64,000 nucleotides of DNA, from assembly GCA_030272585.1 (NCBI GenBank), contig BSYQ01000006.1, positions 191,001-255,000 of the forward strand, given 5' to 3'. The DNA comes from Bryopsis sp. KO-2023. Its lineage: Eukaryota; Chlorophyta; Ulvophyceae; Bryopsidales; Bryopsidaceae. Positions within the stretch are counted from its first letter, which is position 1; every line of letters begins with the position of its first letter. This document shows positions 12,484 to 23,836 of the stretch, piece by piece. The notes beneath the pieces are model-generated. The model was not told the DNA's origin and did not search any database. It saw only the letters and a list, made by a program, of their open reading frames with translations. The translations under genes and the position numbers were made by a program.

Positions 12484-13647
12484 CTAGTTACAGAAGCATT
12501 TCTGATTGCTTTTGTTCTCGAAGACTTTCTTGCCGTCTTCGGTGGGGTCCTTTTTGATCCAAGGACCCACACAATCCTCACACTTGCAGAAACTCTTCTT
12601 GAAATCGGAAGCGCAGCACATGGTTTTGCCGGGTCCCGAACAGGCGATGAGCTGGCTGGCGCCGCCGCAGACGTCCCCGCTCTCGATGACCTTCTCTTCG
12701 GTTCCGGAGGTGGCGTCACCAGTGCACAGACTCTCCGCAACAACAGAGTCGCCCTCTGAATAGAGGCACAAATGCGGTCAGAAAAATTCGTAGGATCCCT
12801 GAGTACAGAGGACTTGCGTCAAGAAACTCACTGTTGCACGCGCTGGCGGATGCTGTGGCGAATGCATTTGCGACAGCTTTGGTGACGGCCTTGACGTAAG
12901 AGCTCTCAAAGTCTTCTTTGGTCCCAGAGTTGTTCACGCAAACGTCTGCCTGCGCCTGCGCCGCCGCCTCGGCAAGCGCGACAGACATGGCACGGACATC
13001 GGCGTAGCAAAAGGCAGTGGCAAATTCGCCGTCGAAGGCATCAGCTGCGGCTTGGGCCAGCGCTTCAGCAAATCCCAGCGCGAAGGTGTTACCACCTGAG
13101 GCGGACCAGCCGCATGCGAAACCCCTGCCGTCGCACGTCACCTTGGCGGCGGCATTCGACCAAACTTCGGCGATCGCAGTGGCGACTGCGGTGGCGGCGG
13201 CCTCGACCTTTCCACCCTCGCAAGCGTCCTTTCCCTCGCCCCACCAGTCGTTAAACGCTTCGCTGAACTTGCTCTGAGAGCTGCTCACCGCCTTTAATTA
13301 ACGACCAATGAACACCACAGTCAAATCGATCCGATTCTCTGCCAATAACGCATACATCAAGAAGGGACCATCTCGCAACAAAGATCACCTCGCAATCGGC
13401 GCCTGCTTGGCCCTTGCAGTTACCAGCAGTCACGAAGATCTGCAGGGACGCGAAAGCATTGCAGCTGGGATCTGCAGCTCCGGGACAATCCACGGCAAGG
13501 CCGCTAGCTGCAAAAAAATCGAGCGGCGGATAAAATTCAAATATTGAATTTAACCATGGCGAACTTAGACGCCCATCGACTGCAGCCGGGTAGGTACCCA
13601 CCACACAAGAGTGCCACCAGAGCGATGCAGAGAGCCGACTTCATCAT
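12484..13647 (-). CDS. Secreted Ala-rich, Cys-containing protein, family A copy 2 (A2)
   Basis: Exons 13647-13602, 13507-13389, 13291-12832 and 12755-12484 (46, 119, 460 and 272 nt) encode 298 aa. The signal peptide is MMKSALCIALVALLCG. The Ala-rich exon 3 is almost identical to that of A1, including start SSSQSKFSEAFNDWWG. The C-terminal exon differs from A1 and A4 (DFKKSFCKCEDCVGPW) and ends KCFCN, one codon longer, and is shared with A3. The mosaic, with exon 3 like A1 and A4 but exon 4 like A3, hints at gene conversion between copies. No known domain; secreted function unknown. Confidence 0.85.
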
Positions 13648-13718
13648 TTTGTTTGTTCAACTGTGAAAAGAAAAAAGGAAGCTAGCTGACCCAGTTCGCT
13701 TTTACTTTCCACTGCGCA

Positions 13719-13774
13719 TTTTTTATAGTCCCCCACAACCTCGGGCCGACACGACATGGGAAAAGACCTTCACT
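13719..13774 (-). promoter_or_regulatory. A2 promoter: TATA box and half palindrome
   Basis: A TATAAAAAA box lies on the minus strand at 13727-13719. The upstream element reads gggaaaagacc at 13758-13768, keeping the first arm of the A1/A4 palindrome but not the second. It starts 111 bp before the A2 start, four less than in A1 and A4. Confidence 0.5.
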
Positions 13775-13775
13775 G

Positions 13776-14273
13776 TAAATCAGACCTGCCATTTGGACCG
13801 CGCCTGAAAGACATTTTCAGAGTGGCTCCTCGAGCAAATGTTTGATTATTGATTTTTTGGTTGAATGGAATTGAAAGGATGCTCCTCAGCCAATTGCAGA
13901 CCAACAATGACCTCAGTTCCAGGTTTTTTTGTACCATCAGCTCAACCGGACGCTTGTGCGGACGTTTTTGTTTTGCTGGTGATCTGCCAAAAACCTTCTC
14001 GGTAACATTGTAGTCATCCAACCATTCATTCATTCTTTGCTGGAGGTGTCTTGTTCGTGAGAAGTAGAAGAAGTGATTCAGTTTTTCGCACATTAATCCA
14101 TGTGAATTCGCCCCATGCCCATCCAATGTTTGAAGTCATGTGGATGTGCTTCCAACTCTGAAAATACTTTTTTGTTGTCTATTGTTAATCAAATACGATC
14201 TCAATCAAACAATAAAGAACCCTCGATTTTTCCCATGCACATTCTCATTTGTCAACTCGAAACAAGCCAGTGG

Positions 14274-14313
<40 letters not shown>

Positions 14314-15875
14314 TCACATCAAGAAAAACAACAAAGATATTGGGGCAAGCAAGGCCAAGCAAGTAGATTCGAAATCGAGGGTAGATTGGCGCGATGCACC
14401 AAACAAATTCTGCATAACTTATAAAAAACATAACATAACATAACTTATAAATTGAATTTATCTGCATCCATAACCTTGTGGCCTCCATGAATTTTAAACG
14501 AGGGGTTCTGTGGAAATATGTACATAGGCGTCTTGGCTTGAACCGATTCTCCACCCAATAAGGCTCATCCAGCACACCACGGGGCAAACAAGGGAAGGAG
14601 GCTTGTTCCGGCAAGGAAAAAAGATATCACAGCAAGTTTATGAAATTGGGTGGGTGCATCCTTGCACGCGGAGGCAGAGAGTCCAGCCCTTGTGTTGATG
14701 TGGAAGGAACATGCACAGCAGCCGCGGTGCACGTCTTTTTTTTTTCCCCTTCGAAAAGCTCAGGTCGTTTCTCGTTTCCTCCACAGGAATTTTTTCATCG
14801 TCATGTTACATGACATGTTCATCTCCAGTCAGAGGAGAGCTCCTCCGAGAGTAAAACTCGATGGTGTTTTCGTTGAACACGACACCGAAGTTCATAGAAA
14901 TGGACCAGTCACGAAGGGGACGAACAGGGCTTTCACGAATCCGTGGCGAAATTGCCTTTTTCGGCAAGGTGGGTGACAACGATTTGTCACGCCTAGCCAC
15001 CTCATCGAGAAACTCCAAATATGACACGAATACACAAGAAATCTGCAATCATCCGACGGAGTTGGAAATTTACATCGCCACAGTTAACATGCAAGAAAGC
15101 CGGAAAAAAAGCAAGTGTTGTGGTGTTGTTCTGAGTATGAGATAGAGTTTGTTAGAGAAACTGGCAGTTGACGTGGCTGAGGTAGAAGGGCTGCGAAATC
15201 AAGGAACGAACCTATATGCCTTCAGAATTATCCTTGATGGCAAGGTGACTGACCTCTCCATTCCAATTCTTTTCAGAAGCAATTTCGAAGTCTAGGTGAT
15301 TTGGCCAAAGGAAATTGAGATACGTCTATGCAACTACAATGCACCTACAAAATAGTTAAAAAAAGGAGCAAACAGCTTTTCTTTTCTCTGCACAATGTAA
15401 TTTGATATTTGTTTGTTTGTTCCTCTGAAAAATAATCAGAAAAGAGAAACTTTTTTTGTACTGCAAGTCAGTGCAACACTCTCTCTGAGCCTTTTACATC
15501 AAGAAAACATTATACATTGATGCAACAGCTAAACTGTTTAATAAAAAACACTGTTCGCTTGATGAAAGAGCAAACAAAATGAAAAGACATTGAAGAAAAT
15601 AAAAAAAACAGAGCTCGCATCAACAGCAACGACACAAGCCATTATTTAGAGACTTCCCTAGTAGTCATCCACAATAATGCTCTTCCACAGCCCAAAATTT
15701 ATCTCCAAATGAGAATGAACACGAGGACTTATCATCAACCCACAAGATCCCCCAAATCTGGATCCCCAGTCAGACACCCCATAGAGAGCATAGGAGCTAA
15801 ATATTGAAACTTTAGGTCAGAAAATTCCCACATCACGAAATTGGCCGCACTCACGATAACCTTTCCATAGAAAGC
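13776..15875. other. Intergenic, no gene recognised
   Basis: No supported gene. Contains a CT microsatellite near 14275-14305 and poly-A/T runs. Confidence 0.5.
14275..14312. repeat. (CT)n microsatellite grading into (TG)n
   Basis: About 15 uninterrupted CT units followed by a few TG units. Confidence 0.95.
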
Positions 15876-16859
15876 TTATTTTCCAGCACCACCAAGGAAT
15901 GGAATGCTCAAACCACCTCCGCCGCCACCACCTCCACCAAGAGCACTACCGGCGACACGCCTGACCAGGTCCACTTTCGTCTGCACAATGCCCTTCAGAA
16001 TAAGAAAATTACCATCAGCATCACTTATGATTCACACATCATTGATTTTTTCCGATTTCTTTTCGACCGTTACCAACTTACTTGAAGGCCGCCGCCAGAG
16101 GCTCCAGCAGAGCCGCCAGGACTGCCACGATTTCTACGTCCAGATGGAGGTGGAGATGGAGTTGGCTCGGGCACGACAGGAGTTGGTGTAGGGGCGGGGG
16201 CAGGAGCAGCGCCACCCTTCTTGCCGCTAGAAACCACCACAACAGGGGCGCCCTTCTTCCCAACCTTCAATTAAAAACAGAAATTCGATCAGTAGAATGC
16301 ACGACGAATTCAAGACGGGCAGCACTTTGAAATCCATCTGGGCGTGAAATCGCTGGCATAGTGCCTCCCCAATTGAAACGTCCCGTGAAAGGCAGCGCTC
16401 ACCTTCACAGGTTCGACAACGACTTTCTTGGTTGGAGCGGGCGGGTCTTCGACTACGACCTTCTTGGGATCGGAAACCACAACCTTCTTTGCTGGCTGGG
16501 GATCAACCAGCACAACCTTTTTCGCTGGTTCCGGGTCGACAATCTCGACGGCTTCCTTTTTACCTGGAGCAAGAACATAAAAATTTTCACAATCGCAACC
16601 ACACAACAGCGCGCACAGCCGCCCAATGCGAATTCAATGACCAGCACTCGCTGCAGGAAAGGAAAGAAAAGAAAACGGCGACCAAAGGAAAGAAAAGAAA
16701 ACGGCGACCATAAGCATGGCAAACTGCAATCAATCACTTGGGCGGGTTTTGAACGCCGCGATCTTTCGAATAAGTGGCGATATGAAATTCAATCCTACCC
16801 ACGGCCAGGACGGCAAGCGCTGCCAATGTCACGACGAAGAAGATGCTCGTGGTCCTCAT
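15876..16859 (-). CDS. Secreted Lys/Pro/Val-rich, Gly-tailed protein, family B copy 2 (B2)
   Basis: Exons 16859-16799, 16563-16403, 16264-16082 and 15992-15876 (61, 161, 183 and 117 nt) encode 173 aa. Exon 1 is a signal peptide (MRTTSIFFVVTLAALAVLAVG). Exon 2 carries degenerate repeats of about 11 residues, as in PAKKVVLVDPQPAKKVVVSD. Exon 3 is Ala/Pro/Thr-rich and then Gly/Ser-rich. Exon 4 starts GIVQTKVDLVRRVAGS, aligning with GILQRKANFVRNAIGG of B1, and ends in a Gly-rich tail. It is a paralogue of B1 with the same exon phases but more acidic spacers (Asp/Glu instead of Ala). Probably extracellular; function unknown. A 297-aa open frame on the opposite strand from 16361 is a shadow. Confidence 0.8.
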
Positions 16860-18354
16860 GGCTGGAACTGAATGAGAAGTCGAGACACAAACCAACACGA
16901 GAAGATTCCACTAATGTCTCGCGCTACTCAAACAGTCGATCCAGAGAGGGTTCACTTGGCGAATTAATCTTGGCCCAAGAGGTATTTATTATCGCAGCAC
17001 GCCTGGTCGATCTTGTTCTGTGCAGCCGACGATGTGGTGTGGTCTTCCGCCGAAGGGGCTGTTCCATCATGATCAGCTTGACAGGGGAAGATCGACGGGA
17101 CAACGGATTGCGTGGCTGCATGTGGACCTCGGAGTTTGTCAAAGACAAAATTATGAAGGAGATGGGTGGGGGAAGGGGAATCAAGGAAGGCCGATTATTT
17201 TGCCTGATCGATCTTGGTCGATTCGATTTCGAGTGTTACATGCACCACATGTAGCATCTCCTTCACAATTTGATGTTTGTTTGTTTGTTTGAGTGCACCA
17301 CAGTCATGGCACAGTCTTTGTGTTAACATGGTTTTGTGAGTGTGAAATGAGGCTCAGCCTCGAGGCTCGATTGATTATATTGGTCGTGTCAGAAACTGGA
17401 ATAGGACTTGAGGGGCTGTCGCTGTGTGAACGATATCCGTTTCAAGGCTTGTAAGACACCAACAGTATCAAGCAGGCGTGTGAGAAGTTGGGGCCGTAGG
17501 CGCACCGACGGTGCCACCCCCACAGATCTCTGTGAGCATCGACCTGATCAGACCTTGAACTCCACGGATCAGCAGACATTGCTGACTTCACAGAGTAAGT
17601 GCTGTACGGCCCACTCCAGCCCACTCCTGCTGCCATGGCCCATGGGGTCAGTCGCGACCAACGCTCTCCATATGGATTTCGACGCTCGTATTTGTTCTAA
17701 ACGGACGCAAAGGCAAGAGATTCACCTGGATGAACGTTTCCAACATCCGAAGCCAGTTCAGGAGTGGAAAATTTTACCCTGTAACGAATTGCCCCAAGAA
17801 ACATATGCAATGGGTGCATCATGTGGATCCAAAGTGTCGAACTGAGAAGTCGAAGTAACTGCCGTTCCCACCCGAGAGTGACGTTGCTCGATAAATTCGA
17901 CTGGGAATGGGAACTCTTAGGTTGTTGGAGGCTGAATCATGATGAATGGCGCCTCGTGCGTTGATGTTGATCAACCAGATTCAGTTGTGAGAACAGTTCA
18001 AATCCTGGGAGCCTTCCTCGCCAGGGAGCAGAAGACACAACAATACCTCCAAATTTCCTTCAAGAGTTTCCAAAAAGAAATAGGAGGGACTAGATGTTTA
18101 GGTTACCACAAAGGAAATATCTGAGGTCAGATTTCAAACCCACAACAAGCTAATAATTAAAAATCACACAACAAAATCCAGTCGAATGGGTTCATCATAG
18201 CTTGTACCTCATCATACTAGATCCAACATCAATCAAATCAGAAAAAAAAGCAACTCTCATTATCTAATCTAACAAATGCGGGAGAAAAAAAGCCACAACA
18301 GTGGAAATTCATTGGCACGTTACGTGCTTGAAAAGTTGAGAAAAGTTGATTGAA
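16860..18354. other. Intergenic, no gene recognised
   Basis: Contains the B2 upstream region and the A3 downstream region. No supported coding sequence. Confidence 0.5.
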
Positions 18355-19516
18355 CTAGGCACAGAAGCATTTCTGATTGCTTTTGTTCTCGAAGACTTTC
18401 TTGCCATCTTCGGTGGGGTCCTTTTTGATCCAAGGACCCACACAATTCTCACACTTGCAGAAACTCTTCTTGAAATCGGAAGCGCAGCACATGGCTTTGC
18501 CAGGCCCCGAACAGGCGATGAGCTGGGTGGCGCCGCCGCAGACGTCCCCGCTCTCGATGATCTTCTCTTCGGTTCCGGAAGTGGCGTCACCAGTGCACAG
18601 ACTCTCCGCAACAACAGAGTCGCCCTCTGAAGAGAGGCACAAAATCGTCACAAAAGTTCATCAGATTCATGATGAGTAGAGGAGCATTATGTGAAAAAAC
18701 TCACTGTTGCACGCGCTGGCGGACGCTGTGGCGAACGCATTTGCAATGGCTTTGCTAACGGCCTTCACGTAGGAGCTTTCGAAATCCTCCTTCGTGCCCG
18801 AGTTGTTCACGCAAACGTCCGCCTGCGCCTGCGCCGCCGCCTCGGCAAGCGCGACAGACACGGCACGGACATCGGCGTAGCAAAAGGCAGTGGCGAATTC
18901 TCCATCGAAGGCATCAGCCGCGGCTTGGGCCAGCGCTTCAGCGAAACCCAAAGCGAAGGTGTTACCACCGGAGGCGGACCAGCCGCATGCGAAACCCCTG
19001 CCGTCGCACGTCACCTTGGCGGCAGCGTTTGACCAAACCTCAGCGATCGCAGTGGCGACTGCGGTGGCGGCGGCCTCGACCTTTCCACCTTCACAAGCAT
19101 CTTTTCCCTCGCCCCACCAGTCGGCATAGGCTTCCTTGAACTTGCTCTGAGAGCTGGTCACCGCCTTTAATTGACAAACAAAGAACACCAAAGTCAATTC
19201 GATCCGATTCTCTGGCAAAAACGTATCCACCAAGAAGGAACCACCTCGCCACAAAGATCACCTCGCAATCGGCACCAGCTTGGCCCTTGCAGTTACCAGC
19301 AGTCACGAAAATTTCCAAGCTGGCGAAAGCATTGCAGCTCGGGTCGGCCGCACCGGGGCAGTCCACGGCCAGGCCGCTTGCTGCAAAAAAATAACGCAAG
19401 GAAGCTCGATTTTTGCGTCCAACCAAAAATCCAATTTCTGTCTTCAGAGACCCATAGGGTAGCTACCCACCACACAAGAGTGCCACCAGAGCGATGCAAA
19501 GAGCCGACTTCACCAT
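18355..19516 (-). CDS. Secreted Ala-rich, Cys-containing protein, family A copy 3 (A3)
   Basis: Exons 19516-19471, 19380-19262, 19164-18705 and 18626-18355 (46, 119, 460 and 272 nt) encode 298 aa. Signal peptide MVKSALCIALVALLCG. The most divergent copy at the start of exon 3 (TSSQSKFKEAYADWWG instead of SSSQSKFSEAFNDWWG), otherwise near-identical in the Ala-rich region. The tail is of the A2 type (KSFCKCENCVGPW) and ends KCFCA. The 460-nt exon 3 is kept exactly in all four copies. No recognised domain. Confidence 0.85.
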
Positions 19517-19590
19517 GTTGTCTGTTCAAATGTCAAAAGAAAATAGGAAGCTAGCTGACCCAGTTCGCTTTTACTCTCCACTGCGCTTGC

Positions 19591-19641
19591 TTTATAGTCC
19601 CCCACAACCTCGGGCCAACACGACATGGGAAAAGACCTTCA
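19591..19641 (-). promoter_or_regulatory. A3 promoter: TATA-like box and half palindrome
   Basis: A TATAAA box lies at 19596-19591 on the minus strand. The element gggaaaagacc starts at 19627, 111 bp before the start codon, as in A2. A2 and A3 share a longer block here (CGACATGGGAAAAGACCTTC). Confidence 0.5.
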
Positions 19642-19763
19642 CTGTAATCAGACCTGCCACCTGGGCCAGCGAGTGAAAACCGTTCATCATTTTGAGTCAT
19701 GCACTGTTGATTGAGATTGATTTTGTGACAACCAGTTAATCAATTGATCAATGTTATCGCAAC

Positions 19764-19788
19764 ACAAACAAACAAACAAACAAACAAC
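19764..19788. repeat. (AAAC)n microsatellite
   Basis: Consecutive ACAA/AAAC tetranucleotide units downstream of the A3 promoter. Confidence 0.9.
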
Positions 19789-20507
19789 ATTGACGGAAGA
19801 AGTTTCGGACGGGGAAGGGGAAGAGGCAGATCTTAGGATCAATTTTTTTTCCTAGTTGCAGTCGTCCTGGATTCTTTTTTTTTTTTTGCTTGTCACTTCC
19901 TTCATCAAGAGTCTTTGTGGCCCTTCTCTTAGTGTTTTTTGCTGTCTGAATTTTTTTTTTTCTCCTCAAAAGAAATACAGGACAAAAACTATATGAATCT
20001 ACATATAAAACTTCAGTTGAAAGTGCCCCTCGTTCAATTCAGCGTTCCCTTCTGTTCTTTGAAAACGGAAAGGGTGCACAAGACAGCACACGGAAACCTC
20101 TTCCCTATTCGAAAAGAAAGCGCGAACCAAAGAGGAGTCACCTTTTCTTGCGAAAAACCACACTTCAGCCAAATTTGGCTAAATTTAAAGTTTAAACTGT
20201 TCCAAATGTCAGAACTTCCCCATCCACACCCTCTTCCTGACACTTTCACACTTTCACATTTCTACTATTTTTTTTCGAAAACCTCCCCCTTTTCTCCCTC
20301 TTTTCCCCCTTTTCCCTTTTTTTTCCCTGCTGGGACTATTGTAAATATCATGTAAAAAAGGACTTCTTCCTTTGTACATTCAGGCGTAGCAACTAGGATT
20401 CCTTAGATGGATAAAAAGAAAACATCCCCAAGGACTCACAGACGTAAGGGCGTGCAAGAGGGGAATTAGTGAAAAGGGAGGACTTGTAGTGTGATGAAAA
20501 GATAGAA
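19789..20507. other. Intergenic, no gene recognised
   Basis: Poly-T and poly-A runs and AT-rich sequence. A 138-codon open frame here (19939-20355) is low-complexity and matches nothing I know. Confidence 0.4.
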
Positions 20508-20892
20508 TTAGAATACAGGAACCTCGATTAGACATGATGATGAGCGGGATTTAATAGCTCCTGTGAGTGGACCGGAGTGAGCAGCCAGTTTCAGACTGGT
20601 GTTAGTTTTGTGGACAGACGTCGGATTTGTTTTGGGGGCGGAGGGGAAGCGGGATCGGCAAGTATTTGGCCCCAGGTTGATGAATATATTTATTCTTGCA
20701 GAGAATAAGGTAACTTTAGTGGGAGCTAGGAGACTGCACAAACGAAAATTTTACGAAAAAAGCTTTCGAATTCGAAAATAGATGCATTTTTTTGAGGGGG
20801 CCAAGGGAAATAATATTGCACCTTGTCATCGCTGTGACCTCTTGCTGATTTTGAAGTACTATTGCCTCCACGACTGTTTCGATACGAATATC
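20508..20892 (-). CDS. Candidate pair of exons of an unidentified minus-strand gene
   Basis: Two stretches join in frame: 20892-20822 (71 nt, after an acceptor ttttttacag) and 20733-20508 (226 nt, after ttgtgcag, ending in TAA). Together they would encode a 98-residue C-terminus starting DIRIETVVEAIVLQNQQEV. I could not find the upstream exons or a start codon, and nothing is recognisable. The evidence is splice-site and phase consistency only, so a chance arrangement is quite possible. Confidence 0.22.
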
Positions 20893-21236
20893 CTGTAAAA
20901 AACAAAACGGCAATTTCACGTTTTTTTAAGACAGACGAGGTGCTGAGCCAATATTGGCGGATTAAAATACAGGCTTTCTCTGCTGTTTATTGCTGTGTCT
21001 ATGTGTAAGTAATTGCAATTCTGATTGGCACTGCAAGTGGCTGCCTGTTGCCTGCAAAAGCAACTATATGTGTGGCGGTTAGACAACGCGTAGGTCCAAT
21101 TGTACTTACAATTACTGTAAGGTTAGGTCCAGATCACTGTGTTTCACATCTTCAATAGCAAGACCTTTTGTCGACTGCTTGCAAACTTCGCGCTCACGGC
21201 GAGAAGCTGACGTCCGGTTCCCGGACGTCAACCACT

Positions 21237-21449
21237 TCACTCTTCCTCCTCCGAGGAGGAAGAGCTTCCGCTTGAGGTGCTGGCGTCCATGTCTGTTGCC
21301 TCAGAGTCGCTGTCTGAATCCCACGCCAACACCATTTCTTGGACTTGAGCTTGTGCCTGTGCCTGGTCGTGATAACACCTCAGCTTGCTCGACACGAAGG
21401 TGATCGCACTGCAAAGTGCAACAGTGGCGATAGTCCTGAACAAACCCAT
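21237..21449 (-). CDS. Small protein with N-terminal hydrophobic segment and acidic Ser/Glu tail
   Basis: A 70-codon frame from the ATG at 21449. The N-terminus is a signal peptide or membrane anchor (MGLFRTIATVALCSAITFVS). An Ala-Gln repeat follows (QAQAQAQVQ), then a strongly acidic, Ser-rich end of DSDSDSE type finishing in SSSSSEEEE. A longer reading upstream would use a non-ATG start, so I chose this ATG. Function unknown. The composition resembles phosphoserine-rich acidic secreted proteins but I cannot name a family. Low complexity lowers confidence. Confidence 0.4.
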   Translation of the reverse strand: MGLFRTIATVALCSAITFVSSKLRCYHDQAQAQAQVQEMVLAWDSDSDSEATDMDASTSSGSSSSSEEEE

Positions 21450-23836
21450 TGTAAGCGATCCTGTTCGCAAGTGCTGAGTACCAGAGTTCTCTCCCACACT
21501 TTGTCAAGCAAAAAAACGAGGCCGATGACTTGCCGGTTTCGAGTAGAAGCGAAAGGGGGTGCCAGAGACTGTGTCATTATATTGGTGGCAAGGACAGAAT
21601 GAAATGGCATGCATCGGAACAATCAGTTCCGCTTCCACACATGGGGCCCAACACAATGATTGGGTACGCTTGGGTAAGATGTGTGGTCCTGACAGTGTTA
21701 TTGTGATTTCAGGTGTGTGAAAAAGAGGTGCAGAGAGAAAGCGGCATTCTGTGGTTATTGAGGGGTATCGCCACTTTATCTTCTGTGAAGAACACAGAGT
21801 GCGAGTGATCAACTGGGTTTCGGCAACACCAGTTGCGGTACCAGTTACAGCTGTTACGGCAACAAGTGACATTTTTTTTGAAACAATAGTAGTTTGTTAC
21901 AGACCTACACTTGTAAAGAAAGAGGCAAAAAGAAACACATTTATCATTACATGACATAGGCCGTGAGTCGCTTTGAAATGTAAAGCCTAAAATGTGTGAT
22001 GTTTTCCCTTTTTTTTCCCTTTTTCATCACAGTGTACACCTCCCAGCGTAACTCTGACATTGAACAGTCTCGCTAAAAAATCTCGCGTTCCAGAAAGAAG
22101 TATGGAGGCTTTCTTGGAACAAATTGGGATGTTTGATCAGGATACCCCCACCCATCTTCGAGCTTTAAAGATCCAAGTATCCACTGCACATAAAATAAAA
22201 AGCTGATGTGATAGAGGAAGCTCTGCGACAAGGAATTGTGCTTCATAATTTGTGCCTTATACTCGATGGTGAAATGGATTTTACAACGAGCAAAACAGCA
22301 AAGAAGACTGTACTCCTTTTTGGCATGATATCAAAGAGCGATTCCTGCCATCTTTGTAACAGCATATCTTTGCTATTTCATGTCAGAGAACGTTAAGAAA
22401 GTGATGGACACAACCCTTAAAGACAAGGCTTCCTCTACTGGAAGGATTAATGTTATGCTTTTGGGTTCACCTCCTCGATTCTTTGTGCCAACTTGAAGTT
22501 GAGGGCTTTAATTGACTGCCTTAATATCCTCGACAATATATTTGATGGTGTCGAACGGGAGACAATGCTTATCCCTCTGTTACGCGAAGTCTTAACACTG
22601 CGTATGAAAATCTTGATGGCCTTGCATGTAGTTATGTATATGTATGGTCGTTTTCAACCAATCAGATAATTTTATTCCACAACGAAATACAGCAGCTGTT
22701 CCTGCAGGCTCAAGAATGGACAGAACAAAAGAAATTCAGATCCACAGTGTTGATCAGGGGGGGGCTCAAAATTTGCTACCCACTAACATGAAGAATTCCC
22801 TCCACCACAAGCAAGAATGGAGAAAAAATATCAAGAAGCCGCCTTGACATGTAAATGAAACAGAAACAGAACCTCCCACAGCCTTTCAGTTGTGCAACCG
22901 TCGCTGGACTGTAACCATGGTTGACCGAAAGAGTATTTAGTTTTCAGAATGGAGAAAGACACAGGCTGGGGTCGCGTGAATATATCCGCATATATTCACG
23001 CTAACAGTCTTTCGAGCATTCAAAATGGGGCGCTTGGTTCTCGGACTCGTCTGCGCGGTAGGCACACATCTAAATTTCTCTGAGAAGTTGGCTTCGTACC
23101 GCCCAACTCTGAGGCGGGGCCCTAGTCGCAAAGGTGACAATGCTTTGCGCCAAACCCACAGGTCGCCGGTGGTCTCTGGTGGCTTTCCAGAAGGAAGGGC
23201 CCAGGACCTAGGCGCAACATTCCAGACGGCGACGAGGAGATGATACAACCGCCTCCGTTCGCAGGAGCGGGAAAAGAGAACGACCCTGGCGCTGGTGGAA
23301 GTTCTGAGGGAGCATTGCATAGGTGATTAGGTCCTGGGTGATGGTGTCTGTTGGTCTGTTTCACTTCTTGCTGGGAGCAAAACAGTGTTTGTACAGCGTG
23401 GAATGCTTTCCTTAAACTGTACTCGAATCGTTCGCAGGCCTCGGGGGAGCGGAGGAAACAGGAGGATTCTTGCACAGCTCCACCCCTAGACGGAGCCAGC
23501 ACACACCCCGTGAGTTTAGTGTGTATACGCACACACAAGAATATTGGATGCGATTTCTGAGGGCTTTCTCGAAAATAGCACTGCTGAAAAGATGGATCAA
23601 ATGTCAAAATTCATGGAAGTTATGTTGTGGGTCCACACACTGATTTTACGTGTGTGTGTGTGTCTGTCTGTGCCGCAGACCACCCAAGATTCGAATCGGA
23701 GCGCAAAATCGGTACGGAAATTCGCACCCTCACCCAATCCTGGCGTCAGACATGCGATGAGCCACCAGCAAGGGTACGAGTTGGGGGGGTGAATCCGATT
23801 CGGCCCTTTTTCGCAGCCCCCGCTCGCCTCGTCTGC
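21450..23836. other. Intergenic, no gene recognised
   Basis: No supported gene. Short frames near 22208-22396 contain IVLHNLCL, vaguely like the C-terminal part of Harbinger-type transposases, but too little is left to call. A short (TG)n tract lies near 23647-23664. Confidence 0.4.

Noticed and set aside
16361..17254. 297-codon plus-strand frame over B2
   Set aside because: It runs antisense to B2 exons and introns, has no domain, and B2 is supported by its paralogue.
22208..22396. Possible Harbinger-type transposase relic (IVLHNLCL)
   Set aside because: Only a short motif, no catalytic residues, no terminal repeats found.
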